64,000 nucleotides of DNA from NCBI RefSeq assembly GCF_018343775.1, contig NZ_CP074349.1, positions 4,268,001 through 4,332,000 of the forward strand, read 5' to 3'. The translations under genes were made by a program, and so were the position numbers. Origin of the DNA: Pseudomonas cichorii (lineage in GTDB: Bacteria > Pseudomonadota > Gammaproteobacteria > Pseudomonadales > Pseudomonadaceae). Below are positions 19,901 through 29,751 of the stretch, one piece after another (within the stretch, counting starts at the first letter, position 1; every line of letters starts with the position of its first letter). Below the pieces are notes generated by a model that saw only the letters and a program-made list of their open reading frames with translations, was not told the origin of the DNA and ran no database searches.

Positions 19901-20404
19901 CGGGTGCTCGATCATCCGTTGCAGGTCAAGTCATGGCCGGGCAAGGGCAGCATGTTCAGCGTTACGGTTGCGCTGGCTCAACCGCTGACGCTGGCACCCA
20001 ACACACCGACCGAACCCAGCCGCGTGGTGCTAAACGGCATTCAAGTGCTGTGCGTGGACAATGAAGACAGCATCCTGATCGGCATGAACAGCCTGCTGTC
20101 ACGCTGGGGCTGCCAGGTCTGGACGGCGCGCAATCGGCAGGAATGCGAAACCCTGCTCAACAACGGGATTCGCCCGCAAGTGGCGCTGGTGGACTATCAC
20201 CTGGACGAAGGTGAAATCGGTACCGAACTGATGGCCTGGCTGCGAACCCGACTGGGGCAACCGGTGCCGGGCGTGCTGATCAGCGCCGACGGTCGACCGG
20301 AACTGATTGCCCAGGTGCATGCGGCAGGCCTGGATTACCTGCCCAAACCGGTCAAGCCTGCGGCATTGCGCGCGCTGTTGAGCAGGCATGTGCAATTGAG
20401 TTGA
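16931..20404 (+). CDS. Hybrid histidine kinase with sodium:solute symporter-like sensor domain
   Basis: About 1157 residues. Residues ~1-530 are a multi-helix SSS-type transporter domain beginning LIAAVALTYMAIMFAIAFYG. A PAS-like domain follows (~630-750, ENITQGISVVDQSLRLVAWN), then a coiled coil, a HisKA domain with the phospho-accepting His near 806 (AAVSHDLMQPL), a HATPase domain with DRGPGIPEDK and GLGLGLAI, and a receiver domain with Asp near 1088 (ALVDYHLDEG). The layout is that of CbrA/PA3271-type kinases, which link nutrient uptake to signalling. The ATG at 16931 is chosen because the membrane domain starts there; the 44 codons upstream look non-coding. No cognate regulator gene is adjacent. 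Confidence 0.92.
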   Translation: MSLSSGLIAAVALTYMAIMFAIAFYGDRYSASLRPTMRAWVYSLSLAVYCTSWTFFGAVGQAAEQLWSFLPIYLGPIVLMLLAPWVLQKMVLISKQENITSIADFIAARYGKSQPLAVMVALICLIGMLPYIALQLKGIVLGVNILIGAGADSTGTSAQDTALVVSLILALFTIVFGARNLDVTEHHRGMVLAIAFEALVKLLAFMAVGVFVTFGLFDGFDDLFNQARLAPRLEEYWQETINWPAMIVQTGVAMMAIICLPRQFHVTVVENIEPQDLNLAKWVFPAYLVLAGLFVVPIALAGQMLLPGSMLPDSFVISLPLAHAHPSLALLAFIGGASAATGMVIVASVALSTMISNDMLLPWLLRRKNTERPFEAFRYWMLSVRRISIVMILLLAYVSYRMLGSTASLATIGQIAFAAITQLAPAMFGALYWKQANRRGVFAGLAAGIFIWFYTLVLPVVAHGMDWSLDNFPLLSWLHSNPLDLPITPMTQSVVLSMVGNCTLFVWVSMLSRTRVSEHWQAGRFIGQETHVRPGSRPLLAVQVEDLLSLSSRFVGEERARQSFLSFSYRQGKEFNPNQNANGEWIAHTERLLAGVLGTSSARAVVKAAIEGRDMQLEDVVRIADEASEVLQFNRALLQGAIENITQGISVVDQSLRLVAWNHRYLELFNYPDGLISVGRPIADIIRYNAERGLCGPGEAEVHVARRLHWMRQGRAHTSERLFPNGRVIELIGNPMPGGGFVMSFTDISAFRDAEHALKGANESLEQRVAERTHELSQLNIALTEAKGNAEAANESKTRFLAAVSHDLMQPLNAARLFSAALSHQEEGISSEAQRLIQHLDSSLRSAEDLISDLLDISRLENGKVTPDRQPFVLNTLFDTLGAEFKALAQEQGLKFRVKGSDLRVDSDIKLLRRILQNFLTNAFRYAKGPILLGVRRRGGNLSLEVWDRGPGIPEDKQKVIFEEFKRLDSHQTHAAKGLGLGLAIADGLCRVLDHPLQVKSWPGKGSMFSVTVALAQPLTLAPNTPTEPSRVVLNGIQVLCVDNEDSILIGMNSLLSRWGCQVWTARNRQECETLLNNGIRPQVALVDYHLDEGEIGTELMAWLRTRLGQPVPGVLISADGRPELIAQVHAAGLDYLPKPVKPAALRALLSRHVQLS

Positions 20405-20450
20405 TTGTGCGCTGTCACGCAGTAAACAGCAGGTGGCTGGATCACCGTGA

Positions 20451-20485
20451 GAGCGAATTCATTCGCGAATAAATTCGCTCCCACC
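20451..20485. repeat. Single REP palindrome between convergent genes
   Basis: GAGCGAATTCATTCGCGAAT followed by AAATTCGCTCCCAC is the same core as the doublet at 8092-8198. It lies just past the hybrid kinase stop and beside the aceK stop, where it could also act as a transcript stabiliser or terminator. Confidence 0.8.
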
Positions 20486-20488
20486 CCG

Positions 20489-22180
20489 CTAACGTCGATA
20501 CGGAAACACATCGATCACCTTGCCGGCCCGGATCTCGGCCTGCAGACCCTTCCAGTATTCGGCGTCGTACAGTTCCCCATGCAAGCTGTCGAACAGGCGG
20601 CGCTGTTGCAGGTCGGCAAACAGAAAAGGCGGAAACTCCTCGGGGAATACATCCATCGGGCCAATGGAATACCAGGGCTCGCTGGCCATTTCATCTTCGG
20701 GCGTGCGCGGGGTCGGGATACGACGAAAGTTGACCTCGGTCAGAAAGCAGATTTCGTCGTAGTCATAAAACACCACACGACCATGGCGGGTGACGCCAAA
20801 GTTCTTGAGCAGCATATCCCCGGGGAAAATATTGGCAGCCGCCAGCTGCTTGATGGCCAGCCCGTAATCATCCAGCACCTCACGCATCTGCTCGAGGCTG
20901 GCCTGTTCCAGATAGAGATTCAACGGCGTCATGCGCCGCTCGGTCCAGCAGTGGCGGATCAGGACTCTGTCCCCATCCTCCACTTCGACGGTGGAAGATG
21001 CCACCTGCAACAGCTCGGCCAGGCATTCGGGCTCGAACTTGCTCAAGGGAAAGCGAAAGTCGGCAAACTCCTGGGTATCGGCCATGCGCCCTACCCGATC
21101 GACGCTTTTCACCAGCCGGTACTTGTCGATCACGGTCATGCGGTCGACGTTCTTGGACGGCGAAAAACGGTCCTTGATGACCTTGAACACGGTATTGAAA
21201 CCCGGCAGCGTGAATACGCTCATGACCATGCCCCGCACGCCGGGAGCCATAATGAAACGGTCATCGGTACTGGCAAGATGATGAATCAGGGCGCGGTAGA
21301 ACTCGGACTTGCCCTGCTTGTAGAAACCGATGGAGGTATACAGCTCGGCGATGTGCTTGCCGGGCATGATCCCCTTGAGAAAACCCACGAACGCTGCAGG
21401 CACCGGTACATCGACCATGAAATACGAGCGGGTGAAGGAAAAGATGATCGACACCTCGGCCTCATCGGTCATCAGCGTATCGATCTGGATTCCGGCGCCT
21501 TCGCTGTGCAGCAAGGCAATGACCAGCGGCCACTGTTCCTCGCGGGTATAGACACGTCCCACCAGATAAGCCCCCTTGTTGCGATAGAAGACCGATGAAA
21601 ACAGCTCGACGCACAATGTCGGATCCTTGCACACCCAGTCAGGCAAGTTGCTCTGCAATTGCATCTGGACGCGGTTCATATCGGCAGCCAGATCCGCATA
21701 GGGCACTTTGAAACGGTAATCGGCGAATACACGCCCGAACATGGCCCCCATATCGCCAGACGGCCAGTAGCTGCGAACTTGCGCCACACACTCTTGAGCC
21801 TGCGCCGCTGGCCTCGTGCTGTGGATGAACATGCGTTCGTCACTGATCAAGTCATGGCTGAACAGGCCGAAGAAGATCGAATTGAACCAGGTTTCGGACA
21901 GCTCATCGTCCAGCCGCGGGTCGATCAGCCCGATATAGGCGCCCTTGACTCCAGGCCAGTCACGGGCTTCCAGAGCCTGTACGCCAGCTCGCTGCAGGCG
22001 CTCGATCACTTCGCTGACTTTCTGCTCATAGAGATTGATCCGGTCGGCCGAAGCACGCTGGATCAATTGCCATTGCGCCCCCTCGAAACGCTCCCGGGCC
22101 CCGGCGGTTATCTGCCGGAAGTGTTCACGGTAATCATCGAAACCGTCGAGGATCAGACGGGCGATAGCGTTGGCGGACAT
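20489..22180 (-). CDS. aceK: Isocitrate dehydrogenase kinase/phosphatase AceK
   Basis: A 563-residue bifunctional cytosolic enzyme that phosphorylates and dephosphorylates isocitrate dehydrogenase, controlling the TCA/glyoxylate branch. The length and colinear motifs match the family: [13 protein letters not shown] at the start, [21 protein letters not shown] (nucleotide-site region), and [15 protein letters not shown] with nearby metal-binding acidic residues near the C-terminus. It is not next to aceA/aceB, unlike in enterics, as is usual in Pseudomonas. It converges with the hybrid kinase gene. Confidence 0.96.
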   Translation of the reverse strand: MSANAIARLILDGFDDYREHFRQITAGARERFEGAQWQLIQRASADRINLYEQKVSEVIERLQRAGVQALEARDWPGVKGAYIGLIDPRLDDELSETWFNSIFFGLFSHDLISDERMFIHSTRPAAQAQECVAQVRSYWPSGDMGAMFGRVFADYRFKVPYADLAADMNRVQMQLQSNLPDWVCKDPTLCVELFSSVFYRNKGAYLVGRVYTREEQWPLVIALLHSEGAGIQIDTLMTDEAEVSIIFSFTRSYFMVDVPVPAAFVGFLKGIMPGKHIAELYTSIGFYKQGKSEFYRALIHHLASTDDRFIMAPGVRGMVMSVFTLPGFNTVFKVIKDRFSPSKNVDRMTVIDKYRLVKSVDRVGRMADTQEFADFRFPLSKFEPECLAELLQVASSTVEVEDGDRVLIRHCWTERRMTPLNLYLEQASLEQMREVLDDYGLAIKQLAAANIFPGDMLLKNFGVTRHGRVVFYDYDEICFLTEVNFRRIPTPRTPEDEMASEPWYSIGPMDVFPEEFPPFLFADLQQRRLFDSLHGELYDAEYWKGLQAEIRAGKVIDVFPYRR

Positions 22181-22388
22181 GGCACGGCCTCACGTCGAGA
22201 CACCCAAAGCCTAGTTCAGGAATGCCAGGTATCGGGAACCACTTAACCGGGACAGGCCACTGAATGCACCCTTCATTTATAACCTGTTACAGGCACATGT
22301 CGATAACATGATGGCTCGAAGATATTACTCATACCTTCTCCCACTCAAAAAAGACAATCAGGGAGTTTTACGACACAAGGAGCGGTCA

Positions 22389-24014
22389 ATGTTCATCAGA
22401 AATATGCGTATCGGGATCAGGGCCTGTCTGGGCTTTGGGTTAGTTGCTGTCTTATTGGCATTTGTAGGCATTTTCTGCCTGGGGAAAATGGCAGTGCTGC
22501 GCTCCAGCGCAGAGATCATCGAACAGTCCTGGATGCCGGATATCGAAAACATGCACGATGCAGGAGCAGCCATCGCATCCATCCGGATGGAATCACTCAG
22601 GCTGATCGCAATGCCGGAACCTGCCAGCCAGTTGCGCAGCAAGAAAGTCATCAGCGATGCCAGAAACGAACTGTTCACTCGTCTGCAAAAGCAGAAAGAC
22701 AAAACCACCGACAGCCAGGAAACCAGACTGCTGGGCGACCTTGAAAGCAGTGCGGCCCGCTACCTGACACTGGTAGACAACATCATCGCGCAGATAGACA
22801 GCCAGCATTTCGATGACGCCAAGGCAATCCTCAGCGACGAACTCACGCCTCAGGGCCGCATCCTCGATGCCAATCTGGATGCCATGATCACGTTCAGCCA
22901 GAAAGGTGCCGACAATGCCGCCAACGAGGCCGCCGAACTGTACGACAGCACGAAAACCATCGTGACCCTGATCATTTTCGCTGCCTTGCTCGGTACAGTG
23001 TTGCTGGCATGGCTGCTGACCCGCAGCATCGTCAAACCGATCAGCGAAGCATTGACGGTCGCGCAGACCATCGCCCAGGGCAACCTGCGCACCGCCATCA
23101 GCAGTGAAGGCACAGATGAACCGGCACAACTGCTCAACGCATTGTCGATCATGCAGAACAACCTGCGTTCGACCATCCAGAGTATCAGCGAATCCTCATC
23201 GCAACTGGCCTCGGCCGCTGAAGAGATGAGTTCGGTCATGGAACAGAGCACCCGTGGCCTGCAGGCCCAGAATGACGAAATCGAGCTGGCGGCCACGGCA
23301 GTCAACCAGATGAGCGCTGCGGTGGATGAAGTCGCCACCAACGCCGTATCGACCTCGCAAGCTTCCAAGGCCTCGGACGCCGACAGCCAGCATGGCCATC
23401 GTCAGGTTGCCGAAACCATCGAGTCCATCGAAGGGCTGGTCAGCGAAGTGCTGGGCGCCTCGGAGCAGGCGCAGGAGCTGGCAACCCAGGCTCAGGACAT
23501 CACCAAGGTGCTGGAGGTCATCAGGGGCATCGCCGACCAGACCAACCTGCTGGCGCTCAATGCCGCCATCGAAGCCGCACGGGCCGGTGAAGCGGGTCGC
23601 GGCTTTGCGGTCGTGGCCGATGAAGTGCGCTCACTGGCCAAACGCACGCAGGATTCGACTCAGGAAATCGAGCTGATGATCAGCACCATCCAGACCGGTA
23701 CTCATCAGACCGTCGGCGCCATGCAGAACAGCGCGCAGCAGGCAGGCCAGACCCTCAAGCGCGCCAGCAGCGCGGGTGAGGCTCTGGAAAAGATCACGGC
23801 AGCCATTTCCGAAATCAACCAGCGCAATCTGGTCATCGCCAGCGCCGCCGAACAGCAGTCGCTGGTGGCCCGGGAAGTGGACCGCAGTCTGGTGAGCATT
23901 CGCGACCTGTCTACCCAGACCGCTGCAGGAGCCACCCAGACCTCGGCCGCCAGCCATGAGCTGTCACGTCTGGCCATCGGCCTGAATGGATTGGTGGCAC
24001 GCTTCGCGTTGTGA
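22389..24014 (+). CDS. Methyl-accepting chemotaxis protein with four-helix-bundle sensor
   Basis: About 541 residues. TM1 ([20 protein letters not shown]) is followed by a ~150-residue periplasmic helical bundle of the 4HB_MCP type, TM2 ([18 protein letters not shown]), HAMP ([20 protein letters not shown]), and a long cytoplasmic signalling hairpin with [24 protein letters not shown] at the tip. The ATG at 22389 has AAGGAG 7 nt upstream; a longer frame to 22308 lacks a site. The ligand is unknown. It ends GLVARFAL with no CheR-tethering pentapeptide. Confidence 0.93.
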   Translation: MFIRNMRIGIRACLGFGLVAVLLAFVGIFCLGKMAVLRSSAEIIEQSWMPDIENMHDAGAAIASIRMESLRLIAMPEPASQLRSKKVISDARNELFTRLQKQKDKTTDSQETRLLGDLESSAARYLTLVDNIIAQIDSQHFDDAKAILSDELTPQGRILDANLDAMITFSQKGADNAANEAAELYDSTKTIVTLIIFAALLGTVLLAWLLTRSIVKPISEALTVAQTIAQGNLRTAISSEGTDEPAQLLNALSIMQNNLRSTIQSISESSSQLASAAEEMSSVMEQSTRGLQAQNDEIELAATAVNQMSAAVDEVATNAVSTSQASKASDADSQHGHRQVAETIESIEGLVSEVLGASEQAQELATQAQDITKVLEVIRGIADQTNLLALNAAIEAARAGEAGRGFAVVADEVRSLAKRTQDSTQEIELMISTIQTGTHQTVGAMQNSAQQAGQTLKRASSAGEALEKITAAISEINQRNLVIASAAEQQSLVAREVDRSLVSIRDLSTQTAAGATQTSAASHELSRLAIGLNGLVARFAL

Positions 24015-24031
24015 GTGCAGGTGGCGAATTA

Positions 24032-24101
24032 ATGCCGATCAGTTAAAGGCGCAACAAAACTTGTGGGAGGCAGCTTGCTGGCGACTTCAGCCTCCCACAA
24101 A
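24032..24101. repeat. Partial copy of the MITE-like repeat seen at 31883-32031
   Basis: The segment with GATCAGTTAAAGGCGCAAC then CTTGTGGGAGGCAGCTTGC is nearly identical to the left half of the element at 31883. It also closes on itself as an inverted repeat (TTGTGGGAGGC at 24062 with GCCTCCCACAA at 24091). The matching right terminal repeat is missing here. Confidence 0.7.
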
Positions 24102-24117
24102 TGATTTTCCATTCGGC

Positions 24118-25056
24118 TTATCCGAACAGCCACTTCCACAGCAAGACCGCCACCACCACAGCCAGCACCGGGCGCAGGACGCGGTAGGCCTTGGGATTCT
24201 GACGCTTGAACTGCTTGACCTTGCCGCTGAAGCTGTCGCTGAAACGCTTACTGAAGGCATAGGCACGGTTGATGCCGCCCACACGCTCGTCATCCAGGTT
24301 CTGCGGTGCGGTAGCGCGCCCCAGGAAGGCGCTGACGCTGCGGTTGATGCGGGTCATGAAGCCGTTAGTGAGCGGGCGCTCCACGTCGCAGAACAGGATC
24401 ACGCGCGTGGTCTGTGTTTCGTTCTTGACCCAGTGCACGTAGGTTTCATCGAACATCACGTCCTGGCCGTCACGCCAGGAATACTCTTCGCCATCGACGA
24501 AAATACGGCAGGCGTCGGAGTTGGGCGTGGACAGGCCCAAGTGATAGCGCAATGAACCGGCAAACGGGTCACGGTGCGGATTGAGATGGCTGTCGCCCGG
24601 CAGCAGGGCAAACATCGCACCTTTGACATTGGGAATACTGTTGACCAGAGCCACGGTTTTCGGACACAGGGTTTCGGCAGAAGGCAGCGCCTTGTCGTAC
24701 CACTTCAGGTAGAAACGCTTCCAGCCCTTCTTGAAGAACGAACCGAAGCCCGCGTCGTTGTTCTTCTCGGCCGCACGGATATAGCCCTCATCGAACAGAT
24801 GCATGGCTTCATCGCGAATGGTTTCCCAGTTATCCTTGAGCACATCGAGTTCGGGAAACTTGCTGCGGTCCAGATACGGCTTGGACGGCACCCGGGAAAA
24901 CAGGTACATCAAGGCGTTATAAGGAGCAAAAAGCGCCGAATGGTTCACGAACTGACGCAACAGAGGCAGCCGCGCCTTGCCACGCAAATGCACATACAGC
25001 GTGCTGCACAGAAACAGCATCAGAATCGATGCCTTGGCAGCAAATGAAAGGGTCAT
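24118..25056 (-). CDS. lpxO: LpxO-like lipid A / aspartyl-asparaginyl beta-hydroxylase
   Basis: About 312 residues of the Fe(II)/2-oxoglutarate dioxygenase class. LpxO adds a 2-hydroxyl to a secondary lipid A acyl chain on the cytoplasmic face. There is an N-terminal membrane anchor (ASILMLFLCSTLYVHLRG) and a second hydrophobic segment at the C-terminus (VLAVVVAVLLWKWLFG). The catalytic core has the HxD element in LNPHRDPFAGSLRYHLGL, the distal His in FDETYVHWVKNET, and Arg in RVILFCDVERP. The ATG at 25056 has AGGAG 6 nt upstream; a 14-codon longer frame is not needed. Another aspartyl hydroxylase is possible but the length and anchor fit LpxO. Confidence 0.85.
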   Translation of the reverse strand: MTLSFAAKASILMLFLCSTLYVHLRGKARLPLLRQFVNHSALFAPYNALMYLFSRVPSKPYLDRSKFPELDVLKDNWETIRDEAMHLFDEGYIRAAEKNNDAGFGSFFKKGWKRFYLKWYDKALPSAETLCPKTVALVNSIPNVKGAMFALLPGDSHLNPHRDPFAGSLRYHLGLSTPNSDACRIFVDGEEYSWRDGQDVMFDETYVHWVKNETQTTRVILFCDVERPLTNGFMTRINRSVSAFLGRATAPQNLDDERVGGINRAYAFSKRFSDSFSGKVKQFKRQNPKAYRVLRPVLAVVVAVLLWKWLFG

Positions 25057-25133
25057 GAAACTCTCCTTGCAACGGACAGATAGCCGGGCTGCCGTCATGT
25101 CAGGGGTATATCAGCAGCCGGCCATCATAAACA

Positions 25134-25161
25134 CTTGTCGACTCCGGACAAAGCCGACAAG
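25134..25161 (-). terminator. Weak terminator-like hairpin after cysK
   Basis: CTTGTCG and CGACAAG are separated by 14 nt, just beyond the cysK stop. Only a short interrupted T-stretch follows on the minus strand. Confidence 0.35.
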
Positions 25162-25173
25162 TCAAAGATACGC

Positions 25174-26148
25174 TTACTGTTGCAATTCCTGTTCGGTAAA
25201 CAGATCGCTGAACAGCATGCTGGACAGATAGCGCTCGCCCGAGTCCGGCAGAATCACAACGATCGTCTTGCCCTGCATTTCGGGTTTTTCCGACAGACGC
25301 ACAGCCGCCGCCATGGCTGCACCACAGGAAATACCGCACAGGATGCCCTCTTCCTGCATCAGACGCCGCGCCATGGCCTTGGCTTCGTCATCGCTGACCC
25401 GCTCGACCCGGTCAATCAGCGACAGGTCCAGATTGCCAGGAATGAAACCGGCGCCAATGCCCTGGATCTTGTGCGGGCTGGGTTTGATCTCTTCGCCAGC
25501 CAATGCCTGGGTGATGATCGGCGACACATCCGGCTCCACCGCCACTGACTGGATAGGCTTGCCCTGAGTGTTCTTGATATAGCGGGAAATACCAGTGATC
25601 GTGCCGCCCGTTCCCACACCCGCCACCAGCACATCGATTGCACCTTCGGTGTCTTCCCAGATTTCAGGACCGGTGGTCTTTTCATGAATGGCCGGGTTGG
25701 CCGGGTTATCGAACTGCGCCGGCATGAAGTATTTCTCGGGATCGCTGGCCAGAAGCTCTTCGGCCTTGGCGATAGCGCCTTTCATGCCCTTGGCCGGCTC
25801 GGTCAACACCAGTTCGGCCCCCAGGGCCTTGAGCACCTTGCGTCGCTCGATGCTCATGGAAGCCGGCATGGTCAGCGTCAGTTTGTAGCCACGGGCCGCG
25901 GCCACAAAGGCAAGGCCGATCCCGGTATTACCCGATGTCGGCTCGATGATGGTCATGCCGGGCTTGAGTCTGCCGCTGCTTTCAGCATCCCAGATCATGT
26001 TGGCGCCAATCCGGCACTTCACCGAATAGCCGGGATTGCGCCCTTCGATCTTGGCCAGAATAGTGACGCCCCGAGGTGCGATGCGATTGATCTGCACCAG
26101 GGGCGTATTGCCAATTGAATGGGCGTTATCAGCATAAATACGGCTCAT
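25174..26148 (-). CDS. cysK: Cysteine synthase A (O-acetylserine sulfhydrylase)
   Basis: A 324-residue PLP enzyme making L-cysteine from O-acetylserine and sulfide. Visible landmarks are [19 protein letters not shown] with the PLP lysine, [21 protein letters not shown] (substrate loop), the glycine-rich phosphate loop [11 protein letters not shown], and [11 protein letters not shown] near the end. The ATG at 26148 has AAGGAC upstream and gives the family start [17 protein letters not shown]. The frame continues upstream to 26250 without support. It is transcribed divergently from the DUF748 gene. Confidence 0.95.
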   Translation of the reverse strand: MSRIYADNAHSIGNTPLVQINRIAPRGVTILAKIEGRNPGYSVKCRIGANMIWDAESSGRLKPGMTIIEPTSGNTGIGLAFVAAARGYKLTLTMPASMSIERRKVLKALGAELVLTEPAKGMKGAIAKAEELLASDPEKYFMPAQFDNPANPAIHEKTTGPEIWEDTEGAIDVLVAGVGTGGTITGISRYIKNTQGKPIQSVAVEPDVSPIITQALAGEEIKPSPHKIQGIGAGFIPGNLDLSLIDRVERVSDDEAKAMARRLMQEEGILCGISCGAAMAAAVRLSEKPEMQGKTIVVILPDSGERYLSSMLFSDLFTEQELQQ

Positions 26149-26274
26149 GATCGTGTCCTTGTACGCATGCGTTAAAAACTCAAAGCCTATGCTTACCGCC
26201 AGTGCGCGTCCAGTTACACCGAACGGATGCGAGCCTTGGGAGTCAACCATTCAACACATCCAGAGGCCCAGGTC

Positions 26275-27345
26275 ATGAAACCTCGCTACCGCTGGCCACT
26301 ATGGATACTGGCCTCTCTTGTCATATTGCTGATTGCCATCAATGTCGCGCTGCCTTATCTGGTGCGCAACTACCTCAACGACAAACTCGCGGACATGGGC
26401 GATTACCGTGGTCAGATCACCGATGTGGACATCGCCCTGTGGCGCGGTGCCTACAGAATCAACGGGCTGAATATCGTCAAGGTGGATGGCAAGGTCCCGG
26501 TTCCCTTCGTCAAGGTGCCGGTCATCGACCTTGCGGTGAGCTGGCACGCCCTCTGGTACAACCATGCAGTCGTGGCCAGGGTGGTGTTCATCGAGCCGGA
26601 GCTTAACTTTGTCGATGGCGGCAATGACAAACAGGCCTCGCAGACGGGCCAGGGCACTGACTGGCGCACTCAGTTGAACAAACTGTTGCCCATCACCCTG
26701 GATGAAGCACGCATCGAGAATGCACGCGTCACCTTCAACAACTTCACCTCCACTCCGAAGGTCAGGATCGAGGCCGACCGGATCAATGCCAGCCTCTATA
26801 ACCTGACCAACGTGGTGGACGTGGAAGGCAAGCGCGACGCCCGCTTCGAAGGCAAGGGACGACTGCTGGGCGGTGCCGCCGTAGAAGCTACTGCGACCTT
26901 CGACCCGCTCAGTGACTTCCAGGATTTCGACTTTCGCCTGCGCGCCACGGGCATCCACCTGCGACGCCTCAATGATTTTGCCTCGGCCTATGGCAAGTTT
27001 GACTTCAATGCTGGTAATGGCGACCTGGTCATCGAAGCCCAGGCCAACGACGGTCAGCTCAGCGGCTATATCAAGCCGCTGTTGCGCAATGTCGATGTGT
27101 TCAACTGGAAACAGGACGTGGAAAATCAGAACAAGGGATTCTTCCGTTCCATCTGGGAAGCGTTGGTGGGCGGCAGTGAAACCGTTCTGAAAAACCAGCG
27201 ACAGAACCAGTTCGCCACTCGCGTCGATCTCAGTGGCAGCGTACGTCAGCAGGACATCAGCGGCTTCCAGGCTTTCCTGCAAGTGTTGCGCAATGCCTTC
27301 ATCCAGGCGTTCAACACGCGCTACGAGAGCAATGAAAACTCCTGA
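26275..27345 (+). CDS. DUF748 / AsmA-like envelope protein
   Basis: About 356 residues. A single N-terminal membrane helix (WILASLVILLIAINVALPYLV) anchors a periplasmic domain of beta-strands. The segment YRGQITDVDIALWRGAYRI and the repeating VFIEPELNFV and RIENARVTFNN blocks are typical of DUF748 proteins, relatives of AsmA/TamB bridge-like lipid transporters. It is much shorter than TamB, with one repeat region. The precise role is unknown; an outer-membrane maintenance function is inferred. The ATG at 26275 follows CAGAGG. It precedes the MoxR/VWA pair in the same direction but with a 156-bp gap. Confidence 0.8.
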   Translation: MKPRYRWPLWILASLVILLIAINVALPYLVRNYLNDKLADMGDYRGQITDVDIALWRGAYRINGLNIVKVDGKVPVPFVKVPVIDLAVSWHALWYNHAVVARVVFIEPELNFVDGGNDKQASQTGQGTDWRTQLNKLLPITLDEARIENARVTFNNFTSTPKVRIEADRINASLYNLTNVVDVEGKRDARFEGKGRLLGGAAVEATATFDPLSDFQDFDFRLRATGIHLRRLNDFASAYGKFDFNAGNGDLVIEAQANDGQLSGYIKPLLRNVDVFNWKQDVENQNKGFFRSIWEALVGGSETVLKNQRQNQFATRVDLSGSVRQQDISGFQAFLQVLRNAFIQAFNTRYESNENS

Positions 27346-27501
27346 GCCCGACACGACCCTGTGAGCGTAATCCCTCATTCAATGACTGAATGAGGCATCT
27401 GCGTTCACAGTCGGTCACCCTGCGCGCTATAGTCGTCACATTATTTGCGCCCATTGAGCCGCGCCAGCCACAGACTGCGCGTCACGTTAGAGGATTCACC
27501 G

Positions 27502-28347
27502 ATGAAGTTTGAAGGCACCCACGCATACGTCGCCACCGACGACCTCAAGCTTGCGGTCAATGCCGCCATCACCCTGGAGCGGCCGCTGCTGGTCAAGGGT
27601 GAGCCCGGCACGGGCAAGACCATGCTGGCCGAACAACTGGCCGAATCCTTCGGCGCCCGGCTGATTACCTGGCACATCAAATCCACCACCAAGGCTCATC
27701 AGGGCCTGTACGAATACGATGCGGTCAGCCGCCTGCGGGACTCGCAACTGGGCGTCGATAAAGTCCACGACGTGCGCAACTACCTGAAGAAAGGCAAGCT
27801 CTGGGAAGCTTTCGAGTCCGAAGAACGGGTGATCCTGCTGATCGACGAAATCGACAAGGCCGATATCGAATTCCCCAACGACCTGCTGCAAGAACTCGAC
27901 AAGATGGAGTTCTACGTTTACGAGATCGACGAAACCATCAAGGCCAAAAAACGCCCGATCATCATCATTACCTCCAATAACGAAAAAGAACTGCCGGACG
28001 CCTTCCTGCGCCGCTGCTTCTTCCACTACATCGCCTTTCCGGATCGCACCACCCTGCAGAAGATCGTCGACGTGCATTACCCCGACATCAAGAAGGATCT
28101 GGTCAGCGAAGCCCTGGATGTCTTTTTCGACGTGCGCAAGGTCCCGGGCCTGAAGAAAAAGCCCTCGACCTCTGAGCTGGTGGACTGGCTGAAGCTGCTG
28201 ATGGCCGACAATATCGGCGAAGCGGTACTGCGCGAGCGCGACCCGACCAAGGCGATTCCGCCGCTGGCCGGTGCGCTGGTCAAGAACGAGCAGGACGTGC
28301 AGTTGCTTGAGCGCCTGGCCTTCATGAGCCGCCGCGGCAATCGCTGA
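27502..28347 (+). CDS. MoxR-family AAA+ ATPase
   Basis: A 281-residue cytosolic AAA+ protein. Walker A is GEPGTGKTM (residues ~34-42), Walker B is VILLIDEIDKAD, sensor 1 is IIITSNNEKELPDAFLRRCF with the arginine finger, and a lid domain follows. MoxR ATPases act as chaperones that insert cofactors or activate partners together with VWA proteins. The partner here is the CoxE-like gene 39 bp downstream. AGAGGA precedes the ATG at 27502. Confidence 0.93.
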   Translation: MKFEGTHAYVATDDLKLAVNAAITLERPLLVKGEPGTGKTMLAEQLAESFGARLITWHIKSTTKAHQGLYEYDAVSRLRDSQLGVDKVHDVRNYLKKGKLWEAFESEERVILLIDEIDKADIEFPNDLLQELDKMEFYVYEIDETIKAKKRPIIIITSNNEKELPDAFLRRCFFHYIAFPDRTTLQKIVDVHYPDIKKDLVSEALDVFFDVRKVPGLKKKPSTSELVDWLKLLMADNIGEAVLRERDPTKAIPPLAGALVKNEQDVQLLERLAFMSRRGNR

Positions 28348-28386
28348 CCGCCCTTATCCACCCTGCCACGAAAAAGGGCGACAGCC

Positions 28387-29565
28387 ATGCTGCTCAACCT
28401 GTTCAACGAAATGCGTGCGGCGAAAGTGCCGGTGTCATTGCGTGAATTGCTGGACCTGATCAACGCGCTGAAACAGCGGGTCATCTTCGCCGATATCGAT
28501 GAGTTCTACTTTCTGGCGCGCACCATTCTGGTCAAGGACGAACGCCACTTCGACAAGTTCGACCGGGCTTTCGGCGCCTACTTCAACGGCCTGGAAAACC
28601 TCGACGATCACCTTCAGGCGTTGATCCCGGAGGACTGGCTGCGCAAGGAGTTCGAGCGCTCCCTGAGCGAGGAAGAACGCGCCCAGATCCAGTCTCTGGG
28701 CGGCCTGGACAAGCTGATCGAAGCGTTCAAGAAGCGCCTGGAAGAACAAAAGGAACGCCACGCCGGAGGCAACAAATGGATCGGCACCGGCGGCACCAGC
28801 CCGTTTGGCTCCGGCGGCTATAACCCCGAAGGCATCCGCGTGGGCGAAGCCGGTGAACGCAAGGGCAAGGCGGTCAAGGTCTGGGATCAGCGCGAGTACA
28901 AGAACCTCGACGACCAGGTGGAACTGGGCACCCGCAATATCAAGGTCGCCTTGCGCCGCCTGCGCAAGTTCGCCCGCCAGGGCGCTGCCGATGAGCTGGA
29001 TATCGACGGCACCATCGACCATACCGCCCGCGATGCAGGGCTGTTGAATATCCAGATGCGCCCCGAACGGCGCAATACCATCAAGCTGCTGCTGTTATTC
29101 GATATCGGCGGCTCGATGGATGCCCATGTGAAAGTCTGCGAAGAACTGTTTTCGGCCTGCAAGACCGAGTTCAAGCACATGGAGTATTTCTACTTTCATA
29201 ACTTCATTTATGAATCGGTCTGGAAGAACAACCTGCGCAGAGGCTCGGAACGCACCTCCACCCAGGACCTGCTGCACAAGTACGGTGCCGACTACAAAGT
29301 GATCTTCATCGGCGATGCCGCCATGGCACCCTATGAAATCACCCAGCCGGGAGGCAGCGTCGAACACTGGAACGAGGAAGCGGGCTATGTCTGGATGCAG
29401 CGTTTCATGGCCAAGTTCAAGAAGATCGTCTGGATCAACCCTTACCCCAGGAATGCATGGGACTACACCTCCTCCACCCACATCATCCGCGACCTGATCG
29501 AAGACCAGATGTACCCCCTGACCTTGCGCGGCCTGGAAGAAAGCATGCGCTACCTGGCCAAGTAG
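28387..29565 (+). CDS. CoxE-like VWA-domain protein
   Basis: A 392-residue protein. Residues ~1-210 are helical and charged. The C-terminal von Willebrand A domain carries an altered MIDAS motif, LLLLFDIGGSMDAHV (DxGxS), and ends in WINPYPRNAWDYTSS. It pairs with the upstream MoxR ATPase, as in CoxD/CoxE or RavA/ViaA systems that mature or remodel metalloenzymes and membrane complexes. It is cytosolic with no signal peptide. The target of this pair in Pseudomonas is not evident from the neighbours. Confidence 0.9.
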   Translation: MLLNLFNEMRAAKVPVSLRELLDLINALKQRVIFADIDEFYFLARTILVKDERHFDKFDRAFGAYFNGLENLDDHLQALIPEDWLRKEFERSLSEEERAQIQSLGGLDKLIEAFKKRLEEQKERHAGGNKWIGTGGTSPFGSGGYNPEGIRVGEAGERKGKAVKVWDQREYKNLDDQVELGTRNIKVALRRLRKFARQGAADELDIDGTIDHTARDAGLLNIQMRPERRNTIKLLLLFDIGGSMDAHVKVCEELFSACKTEFKHMEYFYFHNFIYESVWKNNLRRGSERTSTQDLLHKYGADYKVIFIGDAAMAPYEITQPGGSVEHWNEEAGYVWMQRFMAKFKKIVWINPYPRNAWDYTSSTHIIRDLIEDQMYPLTLRGLEESMRYLAK

Positions 29566-29751
29566 GCCTTCTTCACCTTTCGTCAAAGCCAGTCATCGAC
29601 TGGCTTGTCGAAAGCGACCACTAACAGCTCTCTTTCACCCCGCCAGACTAGGCTTCCCAGTGCGACACCCACAGCAGTAATCACAACCCATCAGTTGTAT
29701 TCCTGACTACTCCGCCGGCTAACCACCGTCGTCGAGACCTCGTGGGGTTCC

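Noticed and set aside
18728..19915. Minus-strand frame of 395 codons
   Set aside because: Antisense to the kinase part of the hybrid sensor gene.
20447..21598. Long plus-strand frame of 383 codons
   Set aside because: It is antisense to aceK, which has full family identity; typical GC-driven shadow.
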